Origin: Norana najaformis
Lineage: Eukaryota; Annelida; Clitellata; Crassiclitellata; Hormogastridae
Assembly (NCBI GenBank): GCA_964023275.1
Contig: OZ029921.1
Span: forward strand, 11,041,806-11,105,805
Direction of reading: 5' to 3'
Length of the DNA: 64,000 nt
In this document: positions 54,208 to 64,000 of the stretch, one piece after another
Layout: each line of letters opens with the position of its first letter
Numbering within the stretch: the stretch's first letter is position 1
Translations under genes and position numbers: made by a program
Notes under the pieces: generated by a model
Told to the model about the DNA's origin: nothing
What the model saw: the letters and a program-made list of their open reading frames with translations, nothing else
Databases searched by the model: none

Positions 54208-54770
54208 GACATAGCATCAGGACGAAGGAGTGAAGTAATGCTGTTGCAGCGCTGAACAATAGATTACGCCGTAATGATCGAATTTGACGCAGCTGATAGT
54301 AGCACGACCTGCACAACGAATCGACGTTGTCAGCCATGGACAGCTCACCGTCTATAAGCACTCCCAGTTCACGGACCAGCTGTTGGGGTGACCAGCCCGG
54401 AAATGATGAGAGTAGCTCCTGTTGGTTGATTTTGGCCCGAGCTTGACGAGTACTAATCCACAAAAATTGTGTTTTGGATGGGTTAAGCCAAAGGCGATTC
54501 GATGACATCCACACCTGTACGTATGTCACAGTTCCCAGCACCGTCGTAAGGCAGGCGAGAGAATCAGCAGGACGACAGCTGGAATAAAGCTGGACATCGT
54601 CAGCATATTGATGAACTCGGGCGCCACGTGTAGTAATGATACGAGTCAGATCTGCTGTATAAAGAATGTAAAGGAGCGGCCCAAGGACCGAACCCTGAGG
54701 AACGCCGAAAGAGACTGGGACCCAGTCTGAGCAGGCTGACTCAATAGCTACCATCATCATCAGCAGGTGT
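54208..54770 (-). mobile_element. CR1-like LINE RT fragment (family A relative)
   Basis: Minus strand: SFGVPQGSVLGPLLYILYTA, DLTRIITTRGARVHQYADDV with intact YADD, VWMSSNRLWLNPSKTQFLWI, VRELGVLIDGELSMADNVDS and CRSCYYQLRQIRSLRRN. Diverged from the other family A copies (GVPQGSVLGP rather than GLPQGSVLAP). Its 3' side ends at the 33-base repeats. Confidence 0.8.
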
Positions 54771-55214
54771 GATTTTGTGCGCGAGTTTCAATACCTCACA
54801 CATTACCACTACAGGCCGTTCTTAAGTTCGCTGGCTTTACTTCCTTTCTTTTCTTGAAGTGAGTAAATTACATTTGAAAAGCTGGGAACGTCCACAAAAT
54901 TCAGCACAGAACTCAAGATGTATAACACTGGATCACAACGATTTTGCTACTGAAAGTAATGCATGTGCCTTATATTGATTCAAATGTGCTGATTCCAAAT
55001 ATGAAGTCAGAATTTGCCCAGCACGTCTAGATTTTAAGTTATGCATGCATTCAAATAATGACGTAAGGACTCGTTTTCGGTTATGTCTGTACATTCTGTT
55101 GTATGTGTCTCCACGATTGCTGCCAGTGATACGTGCATGCCTGCAAGTGTCGCCTGAAATATTCCTAACAGCAAGCCTGCAGCAGCCGCTAGACATGATT
55201 GGGCATGTCAGCGA

Positions 55215-55246
55215 GCTGACGTCAGCATCGATACCAGTATATAAGG
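55215..55246 (+). promoter_or_regulatory. Transposon promoter: CRE palindrome and TATA box
   Basis: GCTGACGTCAGC (55215-55226) is a perfect palindrome containing TGACGTCA, the CREB/ATF-type site. TATATAAG follows at 55238-55245. The gene's ATG is at 55317, about 75 bases downstream, a normal TATA-to-start spacing. Confidence 0.55.
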
Positions 55247-55316
55247 CGAGATTGCGTAGAACGAAGGTGAAGTTTTCTTATATAGCTGTAGCTAGTGTGT
55301 GAGATTTAATTTTGAA

Positions 55317-56979
55317 ATGAATAGGCGAGGCTGTGTTAACCATCCAGACAATTTTTGCTATGTTTGTGGTAAATATACTCTTTGTGACCAGCGCAAGAAG
55401 TTAACTAAGAGAGTGATGATTGCTTACAAGTATTATTTTGGATGTCAAATCGGAGACCAGGATAAAAGTTGGGCACCTCATGTCTGCTGCACCGTGTGCT
55501 ACTCTGGGCTTACACAGTGGCTGAATGGCAAAAGGAATTCAATGCCGTTTGCTGTGCCTATGGTGTGGCGCGAGCCAAGAAATCATCATGCAGACTGTTA
55601 TTTCTGCATTACTAAAGTTGCTGGATTTTCAAAGAAAAATAAGTCTAAAATCGTTTATCCTGATTGCGAGTCCGCTCTAAAGCCAGTGCCGCATGATGAA
55701 GAGAATCCAGTACCATTTCCGCCTGCTGCGGGTGCTGATGAAACGGACAGTTCTGATGGTAATACAGAAGATGACGTTACTGTTTATGAATCCAGTGATC
55801 AAGATTTGGAAGAGGGTAGGCCGCATTTGATAAGGCAAGGTGAGTTAGATGATCTGGTGAGGGACCTATATTTAACAAAGGAGAAATCTGAACTGTTAGC
55901 CTCCAGACTAGGGGAGTGGAACTTGCTTCAAAAAGGTACCACAACATCACACTTCCTTATCGTCACAAACAGTTAGCTACATATTACAAACTGGAAAATG
56001 ATATCTGTTTCTGTACTGACGTGAACGGTCTCATGCTGAATTTAGGTTGCGAATACGTTCCAGATCAGTGGAGACTGTTCATAGATTCCAGCCAAGCGAG
56101 CTTGAAAGCTGTGTTGGTGCACAATGGTAACGAAAAGCCGTCTGTTCCTATAGCCCACGCTGTAGGCCTCAAAGAGACATATGATTCAATGAAACTCATT
56201 TTGAAAGTGATCAACTACTCAGACCACAAATGGAACATCTGTGCGGACCTCAAAGTGGGAGCACTTATTCTAGGCCTACAGCTGGGGTACACAAAACATA
56301 TGTGCTTTTTGTGCTTGTGGAACAGTCGTGATGACAGCAACCATTACAAAGTGAAACTGTGGCCTCCTAGATCTGAGCACGTTGGTCGGCACAACGTGCA
56401 ACACGAACCATTGGTTGATCCATTGAAAGTGTACTTACCACCACTTCACATTAAACTGGGCCTCATGAGGAATTTCGTAGTGGCAATGGATCGTACTGGA
56501 CAAGGCTTCCAGTATCTGAGAGATAAATTTGGAGCCGTCAAAACCGATGCTAAGCTGAAGGCTGGAATTTTTATTGGGCCAGAAATCCGCGAACTAATGC
56601 GTGATACTGTATTTAGAACCAAGCTCAAGAATTTACCGCTTGGGATGCATGTACGTTGGTGGTGCAAAACTTCCTTGGGAATCACCGAGCTGAGAACTAT
56701 GCTGAACTCGTTAGCAACATGCTAACAACATATAAGCAACTCGGCTGCCGGATGTCACTAAAAATACATTTCTTACATTCCCATCTGGATTTTTTCCCAC
56801 CAAACTTGGGTGATGTAAGCGATGAGCATGGAGAGAGATTCCATCAAGACATCTCCACCTTTGAAGCAAGATATCAGGGCCACTGCAATTCCAACATGAT
56901 GGGCGATTACTGCTGGTTTCTGCAGCGGGCAACAGTGGCCACTCACGAGCGCAAGAGCAAGTGTCTAAAGCACTTTTGA
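55317..56979 (+). CDS. Transposase-like protein of an uncharacterised animal family (two frameshifts)
   Basis: The start is ATG 55317 (MNRRGCVNHPDNFCYVCGKY). The N-terminus is a cysteine-rich DNA-binding-type region (CYVC, CCTVC, CYFC) with VPMVWREPRNHHADCYFC. After an acidic linker come NDLYLTKEK-like sequence, WRLFIDSSQASLKAVLVHNG, WNICADLKVGALILGLQLGY, the CFLCLWNSRDDSNHY zinc-type motif, LPPLHIKLGLMRNFV, GIFIGPEIRELM and a C-terminal HSHLDFFPPNLGDVSDEHGE-RFHQD. Proteins like this occur in many copies in arthropods, cnidarians and others, usually unnamed. D (FIDSS), D (CADLK) and E (DEHGE) could be a DDE triad (inference). About 550 residues. The frame shifts near 55930-55950 and again near 56655-56670, so this copy is not functional. 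Read as a pseudogene-like transposase. Confidence 0.75.
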
Positions 56980-57329
56980 ACTCGTATAGAGTTAAGCTAG
57001 AGACAAAATTTCGAAATGTATGCTTTCATCTGAGTAACATACATATATTTATATTACATTTTAAAACATTTTAATTTCAAGTTATAAAAGAATAACATTT
57101 TGTTTCTTGTTATGAATACTCTGAGTTTGCATAATTACACAGTTATAAGGAAATACTAGTTCTGTAAAGAATTTGCATAATTATTAGCATGTATGCTGCA
57201 TATCTTAAGATCCTGACGTGCTACACAAAATCTGACTTCAGATTTGGAATCAGCAGATTCGATTTAGTGTAGTACACATAACATATGCCTAGTAGCAGGC
57301 GAAAAATTTTTTCGGGTGATCCAGTGTAA

Positions 57330-58369
57330 TACACGTAAAACAATCTTAGTAAGTAGTTAAGACTATGTCAAATTAACGACATTACACAATGACCTTGATA
57401 AACAATCAGTAGGAATATTTGAATGTCTTTGCAGCGTCTGGAAATTAGGCCTACTAAAGCCTTCAAGTCGATCTGTGATGAACAGGTATTTAATTGATAG
57501 TTGAACCCCTTTCTGGTAGACGGTCGAAATAATTCCAATGTCTCTTTTTGCCTTTTGACGGCACGGATAGGCCAGTAGGTGTGAGCCATGACTGTCCATC
57601 TTGATTAGAGGTGGACTTTTTAATCAGAAGAGCTCATGAGCAAAAATAACCGCTCGAAAGCTCAAAATTTTGAGCAAACTCGTAAATAACTCCAAAGTGC
57701 CAATTCGATCACAGTAACAGTCCAAATAAACAAGAATTATGGAACAAATTCTGCTTTGAGATGAGTGTTAAGACGAAATTACGAGTGGTGAAAACACGAC
57801 AACATCATGGCACTTCTCCTTGGTGTTTTCTATATAAATATTAGTATTAATTTTAAGTTATGATAAAACAGGAAATATTATAAATATTAATTAAAATAAT
57901 TAAATTACAACTTGTGTCTGAATCCCATCGTTTCTGTTTACTGTCATACACTAGACTCACGCTGGTGCCCTAGTTACTACTCAGCTCAGAGACATTGTTA
58001 ACATGATCGGTCAAGGAGAGTTCCCGGTCCAGGACACTTGTTCCCCTAACTGCATTTCTAATGGTTATCCACATGAAATCGCCTTAGCCTTCTTGGTTTC
58101 TAACTTAACATTACCTTAAACCAGTTCTCGGCACTATATCCCGAACATCATGGCCCCTTTAAATGCAAATCGGCATTTAACATAACTGTCCACAGACCTT
58201 AAGTTACAGCTACAGTTACATTACAATGTTAAGCATAGTTCCACTTAACTGTACAATAAACAAATGTTAAATGCTCACTTTAACAAGAACTTTCTTGAAG
58301 TTTCTGCATGTTGAATAGACACAGTTTATGAATAGAATGAAGCAAGTCTTCCTTTGTTGTTAATTTATG
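57330..58369. other. Nothing recognised, except a LINE A scrap
   Basis: A stretch of about 42 bases at 57998-58039 (TTGTTAACATGATCGGTCAA, then GGAGAGTTCCCGGTCCAG) is nearly identical to LINE A at 19245-19278. Minus-strand frames at 57363-57599 have no recognised family. Confidence 0.4.
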
Positions 58370-59150
58370 AAGTCCATCGAGTCACAAGCCCATCATCTGC
58401 ATAGGACACTTCTTTAATTCTGCCCAAAGGCTAACTGTGTCTTTGAACATTGTCATTCAATAATGAAAAGATGTCACCAAATTCCTCTGCAGCTTCATCC
58501 ATTTGTCTCTTCTTTGCAGATTAGACAGTTATTCTTTAAGCCATCTCCAAAATACTAAACATGTCTCCAGCATTTCTTACAATACTAGTAGAGCCTATTC
58601 TTTCAAGAAGTTACTGGTCAGAAATGCAGGTATGGATTGGGATGGCAGTGATAGAAGACTTGGAAAATGAAACTATTAGGAGAAAGTGATTCCAGGTTTT
58701 TGAGCCACTTGAGATGACAGTCAATGGGCAACTATTAATCACCATCTCTGAAAAGCACATCCATATCTGAAAACCTTCATCATCTAATGTTCTTCCATCA
58801 TTAGTGCGCTTCAAACCGTGAGCACAGCAGATCGAGCAGTAATTATCCAATATCTTTCATCAAAAAAACATATTCTTTTTCCAATTAACCTAATATAACA
58901 TGCAAATTTTTTATTATAAAATCCACAACATGATAATTTCTTGAAGAATTATGGGATTTCTTTCAATTCCAAAGTGTGATGCAAGCTTAAAATGACCATC
59001 AGTAGGAAGTATTCCATTCTGTGACCAATCAGAGAACTTGACTTTTCGACTTCTTTTACTTCGACATCACAAATTGTTGTTTCTTCAACTTCTATTGTTT
59101 TCAAGCCATTTCAGAATGCTTGCCTTTGTGGATATTTAACATTATATTGT
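58370..59150 (-). pseudogene. Unrecognised minus-strand coding remnant
   Basis: The clearest frame is at 58611-58850 (NYCSICCAHGLKRTNDGRTL, DDEGFQIWMCFSEM). Neighbouring frames are broken by stops. It may be part of a DNA-transposon protein, but I do not recognise it. Confidence 0.3.
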
Positions 59151-59164
59151 TAAGCTAATCAACA

Positions 59165-59715
59165 GCAAACAAGATGTTAAAAACAGGATTAAAGCAGCTT
59201 GGCAAAAACTGAAAGAATTGTCTGAGTACTAAGTGACCCTAAGATGCCGATTCAACTCAAAGGAAAGTGCAAAAGACAACGATAAGACCAGTAATGATTT
59301 ACGTAGAAGAGGCCTCGACATTGAGGAGGAATCAGGAGGAACTCTTGGAGAGAACTGAGATGAGAATTCTGAGATGATACTTGGGTTGTCATTGAAAGAC
59401 AGGAAAAGGAATGAATATGTAAGGCAGATGATTGGAGTACCTTGTATGACTGAGAAAGTATGAGAGGCTAGATTGAGATGGTATGGCCATGTGGAGCATG
59501 CAGAAGAAGAAAGCTACATCAAAAGAATTATGAAAGCAGAAACTCGTGAACACCACAGTCGGGGAAGACAGAAGAAGAGATGAAGGGACATGATCCAACA
59601 GGACCTCAAACTACTCAAATTAAAGAAGGAGGGCACTGGAAACGGAAACAAGTGGAGAGAAAGGATCCGCATAGCTGACCACTCCCCAGGAGGGACTAAT
59701 TCCTGCTAGGAGAGA
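59165..59715 (+). mobile_element. RTE-like LINE, C-terminal fragment
   Basis: Sense strand: DVKNRIKAAWQKLKELSE, then a broken section, RKRNEYVRQMIGVPCMTEKV, ARLRWYGHVEHAEEESYIKR and a basic end. It is collinear with the RTE copy at 29240-29760 on the minus strand. Many stops. Confidence 0.8.
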
Positions 59716-59960
59716 GAGCTAATCAACAGAGAGGTGTAATAATGTTTAATATAGAGTTATCTTTACCTCAGACCTTATTCTTCAACCAAACTTTGACTCT
59801 GATTGTTCAAGCAACATCCTTCTTCAACCCTATCTGTCGCGAGCCAGTCGCATAGTTAGAGTTAAGAAATAAGTCAATACCTTTGTCCATAAGCAGTCAT
59901 ACTGTGACAAACCATTAACTGACAGGGATACCAACACTCTGCACCTCAATCACTGACACA
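59716..59960. other. Nothing recognised
   Basis: Boundary region between the RTE and RLE-type LINE fragments. Confidence 0.35.
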
Positions 59961-60680
59961 TACCATCAAGCAAGTCTTAAGGCCGTTGCGCAACCACATG
60001 CGAGTGATTGACATTTTGCTTTGCCCATTACCGCCTGTGGTCTGAGACTGGACGATGATGAGGCCATTAGAGTCGCAGTAGACCTCAGGCTTGGAGTCAA
60101 CATATGTGAACCTTATGAGTGCCGTTGTGGTGCCCTTGTCACGACCAATGGCTTCCATGGGCTTTCTTGCTCCCTTAGACCAGCTCTAACCACCAGACAT
60201 GCGACCCTCAATGACTTAGTCTGTTAGGGTCTTATTCGGGCAGGTTTCCCGGCTGTGAAGGAACCGCCTGGACTTAGTAGAACAGATGGAGAATGGCCTG
60301 ATGGTCTGACCCTCATTCCATGGCAAACGGGCTGCGCTTTGGTATGAGATGCCACTGTAATAGACACTCTGGCTGCATCTTACCTCCCATTCACATCGAC
60401 TCAGCTGCCAGCACGAATCGGCGGCAGATAGGAAATGCCAAAATTGTAACACTCTTGCACAGAACTACCACTTTGTCCCTTTGGCGTTCGAGACTCTCGG
60501 TCCAGTCAACAACAGTGGCCTACTCTTCATAACAGAGTTAGGGCACTATCTCTCTCGTATAACCGGTGACACGAGAGAAACCAGTTATCTTTTCCATTGC
60601 ATTGCTATCACAATTCAACGCTTCAATTTTGTTGCCTTCCATGGTACTTTTGCTCCGCTAGATCTTGACAATTTCTAGCT
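59961..60680 (+). mobile_element. RLE-type LINE (family F), knuckle and endonuclease end
   Basis: Sense strand: LPITACGLRLDDDEAIRVAV, then CRCGALVTTNGFHGLSC (a C-x-C...H...C knuckle), [16 protein letters not shown] and DATVIDTLAASYLPF (the P-D...D-x-T core of a restriction-like endonuclease), then FVPLAFETLGPVNNSG, LFITELGHYL and TGDTRETSYLF. Two in-frame stops and a frameshift near 60440. The layout matches the minus-strand copy at 40790-41540. Confidence 0.8.
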
Positions 60681-61082
60681 ATCCCAGAATTTTTTATTCT
60701 CTGGAGAATTTTTGAAATCCTGACGGATCATATGTACCTCGGGTTACAAAAATTTAAAAAATAGTCAATAAAATAAATTTTCACACATTTCTTTTTCTCG
60801 TTGTGTCTTTTCATACCACCATAACTTCGACTCGCTCTTAGACTGTCCTCCTGCCCCATATATAAGCAATTACATAAGTAAGTGGGACCTGCCCTCCCTT
60901 TGGTCCTGACACAATCCACGATGAATGCCTGGCTAAATGTTTCATCACAACATCAACAGATTCAATATTATCATCATCATGAAATGAATACAGTTAAGCT
61001 TCTTTTCACTACTGGGTTATCATAAAAATAACTTTTCCTCTACAGTGGATTTATAGGCTTCTGATTTCAAGCACCTTTCAGC
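60681..61082. other. Nothing recognised
   Basis: AT-rich intergenic or intronic sequence. Confidence 0.4.
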
Positions 61083-61575
61083 TTGCTGAACCAAACCAGT
61101 GCCGGTGGAAATTCTTTTGTTCATGATCACTTGACCATTCCAGTAGTGACTCACTTGGCCATTTCGAGTCAACCGAACACAATTCTTACTGACTTACACC
61201 ATACTGATAACCGTGTTCGCTTCTTCTCACTTCTTCAGGCACTAGAATTTCTGCCATATCCTGCCCAGTCAGAAGGCTCCTTTTGACCTTTGAATATAAA
61301 TGTAGGCTATGCCTTGCAAATGTGATCAGAAGACTTGATAAAACAAAACAATGTGAGGAGTAGAAAAGCAAATCTAAGTTTTACAACGATAAGAAAGGCC
61401 AGCAGCAACGTACAGACCATATCATATCTGCTCTTTGTTCTCTGCATTGGCTTCCTGTATCTGATCATATGCGCTTTAAGCTGCCACTCCTCGTGTACAA
61501 AGCACGTGCAAATCATCTGCCATCCTATTTATCATCCAAGTTACGAGGCTTTGACCTCCAAGTGATAGTCCCTCT
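61083..61575 (+). mobile_element. LINE C-terminal scraps
   Basis: 61430-61560 encodes ISALCSLHWLPVSDHMRFKL and PLLVYKARANHLPSYLSSKL, the L-H-W-L-P-V...K..L-V-Y-K-A block of CR1/L2-like LINEs. The preceding frame (61083-61286) is not recognised. Confidence 0.6.
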
Positions 61576-62039
61576 CATGCAAGTTATTGGTTGTTTTCTG
61601 CTTAAGGTAATTTTTTGTACACATGATTTTCTATACTTAACAGTTTGTATAACATTGCATTGCATTTTTGTTTACTTACAAACTTTGTAGGTTAATTTGT
61701 GAACTTCAGAAAGGTATATATGGAGTTCACGTGAGCATGATTTTACTTTGGCACTACATAGTGAAGCCAGTATTCGCGTATTACCTGATTAATGTTGACA
61801 CTGCATAGTGATGAGCTAGGAAGTTTTCACTAACTCAGTCGTGTCAGTATAACATGACTGCTCGTGAGCTAAAAGCGTTGGTCTGACGTTGGTTGTGATA
61901 TTCTGTAGCAGTGTATATTATATCTTCACGACTAAGACGTGAAATTGGTTTAAAATTAAATTAAAATTAAATTAGAAACTTCTGACATGCCAGTGTCTAA
62001 TGCACAAGGCATCAACCGATGGCACGTCAAATTTAAGCC
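61576..62039. other. Nothing recognised
   Basis: No features supported. Confidence 0.4.
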
Positions 62040-62625
62040 ACATTCAGGTCAATATCCAGAAGATCAGTCCATTAAGACAGAGAGGCAGCCTATGGTGGAA
62101 AAGCCAACTTAAAAGAGTAATTCTTAAGTAGAGATGAAATGACTGGGCATAACACACTGATGCAGGAAGAGAATTCCAAAATTTCAGTCCAGCAACCGAA
62201 AAAGCTCGCTTACCGAGAACAGTTCTAGTTTCTGGCACAACGAGGAAAAAGCATTCAGATGACCTGGTTGCATAATGATGAGTTTGAGGAGTAAGGACTG
62301 AGTTTAAGTATTGTGGTTGTCCAGAGCTAAATGCTTTGTAAACTATAAGCCCCAATTTAAAAGAAATTCTTTGCTGAATAGGAAGGCAATGCAAGGATTT
62401 AAGTACAGGGGTTATATGCTCATATTTTGATGTAACAGTTATGGCTCTGGCCAGAGTTCTGTATTCTTTGAAATTTCTGCATGTTTCACTTTTTGATACT
62501 GGTAAGAAGCGAGTTACAGTAATCAAGGCGACAGAAGACCAGACCAGTGCTTTTGCTAGAGATATTCTTAAAGACACAAGGACATATCGCCAAATTCTGT
62601 GTATGTCACGAATATGCATATATAC
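62040..62625 (-). mobile_element. L2-like LINE C-terminus
   Basis: The minus strand has ALITVTRFLPVSKSE, HITPVLKSLHCLPIQQRISF, KLGLIVYKAFSSGQPQYLNS and RTVLGKRAFSVAGLKFWNSL-PASV. This is the standard L2/CR1 ending, open over 191 codons. Confidence 0.8.
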
Positions 62626-62734
62626 AATGTTTAAGTAGTATGGGACGTTGATTTTTACAAGCGATAGGAAATTTTATAGTTTTGTGCGTGTGGAAACTTT
62701 CATGTCGATATAGAGATATCATTGGGGTCTTGAA

Positions 62735-64000
62735 TCTCTAACTACCGACCTATCTCTAACCTTTCCTTCCTCTCCAAGCTTCTTGAAAGATGTGTGTCCG
62801 TCGAACTGGTTGACTACCTTGACTCTAACTCCCTCATGCCTCCTCTTCAATCCGGATTTAGGAAGTTCTCACTTATTAGACATTTCTTGGACGACTTCTT
62901 TGGAGCTTTTGACCGTGGACAGGTTACCTCTTCTTGCCCTCTATGATGTTAGTGCTGCTTTTGACACTGTGGATCAATCTATCCTTTTGGAGCATCTAGA
63001 AAAATCTTTTGGCATTACTGATACTGCCCTTCTTTGGTTTCAGTCATTCCTCTCAGATCGCTCTCATTATGTTATCTTTGGGCCTACATGTTCTGTCTGG
63101 TCCCTTATACCTTTTGGCCTTCCTCAGGGTTCTGTCCTGGCCCATCTCCTTTACATTCTACACTGCCGACCTGGCACGGGTTCTCCTTCCCATGGGTGTT
63201 GCTGTCCATCAGTATGCAGACGACACTCAGGCCTTTGTTCATGGCCCAGCGGAAGCGGCTCCCTCTCTGGTTGAGAGTATTCTTGACGCAACATCTGCCC
63301 TTGGTCTCTGGATGTCCTCTAATCGCCTCCGACTGAACTCTGCTAAGACCCAGTTCATCTGGCTTGGTGGCCGTGCTCAGCTTGCTAAGATTGATTTATC
63401 ATCCTTACATCAGAGGTTTCCGGACATTCTATTCTGTTCCAAAGTCCGTGATCTTGGGGTTGTTCTGGACCAGGAACTCTCCTTGACCGATCATGTTAAC
63501 AGTGTCTCCCACTCATGCTTTACCACCTTCGTCAGCTTCGTACCATCCGCCGCTCTAATTCATGCCCTTATCTGCACCAGGGTGGACTTTGGTAACACTA
63601 TCTTTGCTGGACTCCATTTGCCAATATTTCCAAGCTTCAGTCTGTTCTCAATGCTACTGCCCGTCTTATTGGAGGCGTCCCCAGGTATGGCCATATAACT
63701 TCCTTTATGCGGGACACTTTGCACTAGCTTCCCATTCCAGTTCAAGATCCTAACCCTTATGCGTAATTGTCTCGTTGGCTCTGCTCCATCATATCTTAGG
63801 GACTTCTGCATTTCGGTCTCCTTGGTTCCAGGCCGTAGCACTATCTGGTCAGCCTCCCTTGGACTCCTGACTGTCCCTTGTATGCGCACTGCTACAGCTC
63901 TGTCTAGAAGCTTTGCCTATGTTGGACCTATTAGCTGTAATCGCCTTTCCCGAGAGCTCCGGCTTGAATTCCTCAGTTTGTCTCTTCCGCAGTTTCGCAA
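62735..64000 (+). mobile_element. LINE family A, RT region, cut by the window end
   Basis: Sense strand: decayed first RT blocks, LYDVSAAFDTVDQSILLEHL, PFGLPQGSVLAHLLYIL, VAVHQYADDTQAFVHGPAEA with intact YADD, SNRLRLNSAKTQFIWLGGRA, LGVVLDQELSLTDHVNSVSH and LICTRVDFGNTIFAGL. At least three frameshifts. Very similar to 18600-19860 (opposite strand), so both derive from one recent subfamily. Continues past the window. Confidence 0.88.

Larger units (their letters stand above)
54926..57326 (+). mobile_element. CACTG-ended DNA transposon (EnSpm/CACTA-like by ends), 2.4 kb
   Basis: The left end CACTGGATCAC (54926-54936) and the right end GTGATCCAGTG (57316-57326) are exact inverted repeats, flanked on both sides by TAA (54923-54925 and 57327-57329), a 3-base target duplication. 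Subterminal inverted similarity continues inward for about 100 bases (GCTGATTCCAAATATGAAGT left; GCTGATTCCAAATCTGAAGT right, inverted). The interior carries one transposase-like gene with its own promoter. CACTR termini and 2-4 base duplications characterise the CACTA/CMC group (established). Membership of this protein family in that group is inference. Confidence 0.85.

Noticed and set aside
54094-64000. Search for further kinase exons (VAIK, HRD, DFG)
   Set aside because: None seen on the + strand; recognised sequence here is mainly transposons, so a long intron beyond the window is assumed rather than claimed.
1-64000. CRISPR arrays, prokaryotic operons, riboswitches, rRNA genes
   Set aside because: No evidence; the sequence is animal nuclear DNA and its direct repeats are microsatellites or minisatellites without unique spacers.

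Overview
Nuclear DNA of an invertebrate (non-vertebrate metazoan) animal. The evidence is a gene split by long introns with GT..AG borders, and a dense load of APE-type and RLE-type non-LTR retrotransposons, TIR DNA transposons, a tRNA-like SINE and microsatellites. The phylum cannot be fixed from the sequence alone. There is no prokaryotic gene organisation, so most short open frames are chance or transposon debris.

The one host gene I can reconstruct lies on the + strand. It has exons at 3654-3804, 5502-5656, 8177-8353, 10726-10842, 13499-13613, 27904-28103, 31725-31856, 34837-34989 and 43950-44273, a less certain exon near 49893-50036, and a transmembrane exon at 51468-51676. All splice phases are compatible. 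Four Ig domains are each encoded by two exons (split in phase 2, 1, 2 and 1) and the fifth by one exon. The domain-specific signatures in order (Ig1 ending GIY..x..N.FG...EIRL, Ig2 with DER...G..G, Ig4 ending QCN.SN..GY...NAYLNVL) match Ig1-Ig5 of the L1CAM/neuroglian family of neural adhesion proteins. After Ig5 the protein goes almost directly to a single membrane span, without a visible Ig6 or FN3 array and without an ankyrin-binding FIGQY motif. The 5' end (signal peptide) was not found.

The notable point is an exon at 53972-54094, 2.3 kb after the transmembrane exon. It encodes what looks like the juxtamembrane segment and the start of the ATP-binding glycine loop of a receptor tyrosine kinase (QRDRLQLEKIIGKG). 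Its phase (1) fits a weak donor inside the transmembrane exon just before the stop codon. So the locus may encode an L1-type Ig ectodomain on a receptor kinase, with a kinase-less isoform made by reading through to the stop. The remaining kinase exons would lie beyond the window.

Everything else is mostly mobile DNA. The introns, especially 13614-27903 and 34990-43949, hold CR1/L2-like LINEs (families called A, B, C and D here), RTE-like LINEs, RLE-type LINEs with a CCHC knuckle and restriction-like endonuclease, a SINE at 21166-21385, a TA-flanked TIR element at 21908-23245 and several foldback repeats. A near full-length family C LINE (44705-47850, minus) carries a 2A-like N-I-E-L-N-P-G-P peptide upstream of its endonuclease. 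Downstream of the gene, 54926-57326 is a DNA transposon with CACTG termini, TAA target duplications, its own TATA/CRE promoter and a twice-frameshifted transposase-like gene. The right end is filled with RTE, RLE and CR1 LINE pieces, and the window stops inside a family A LINE.
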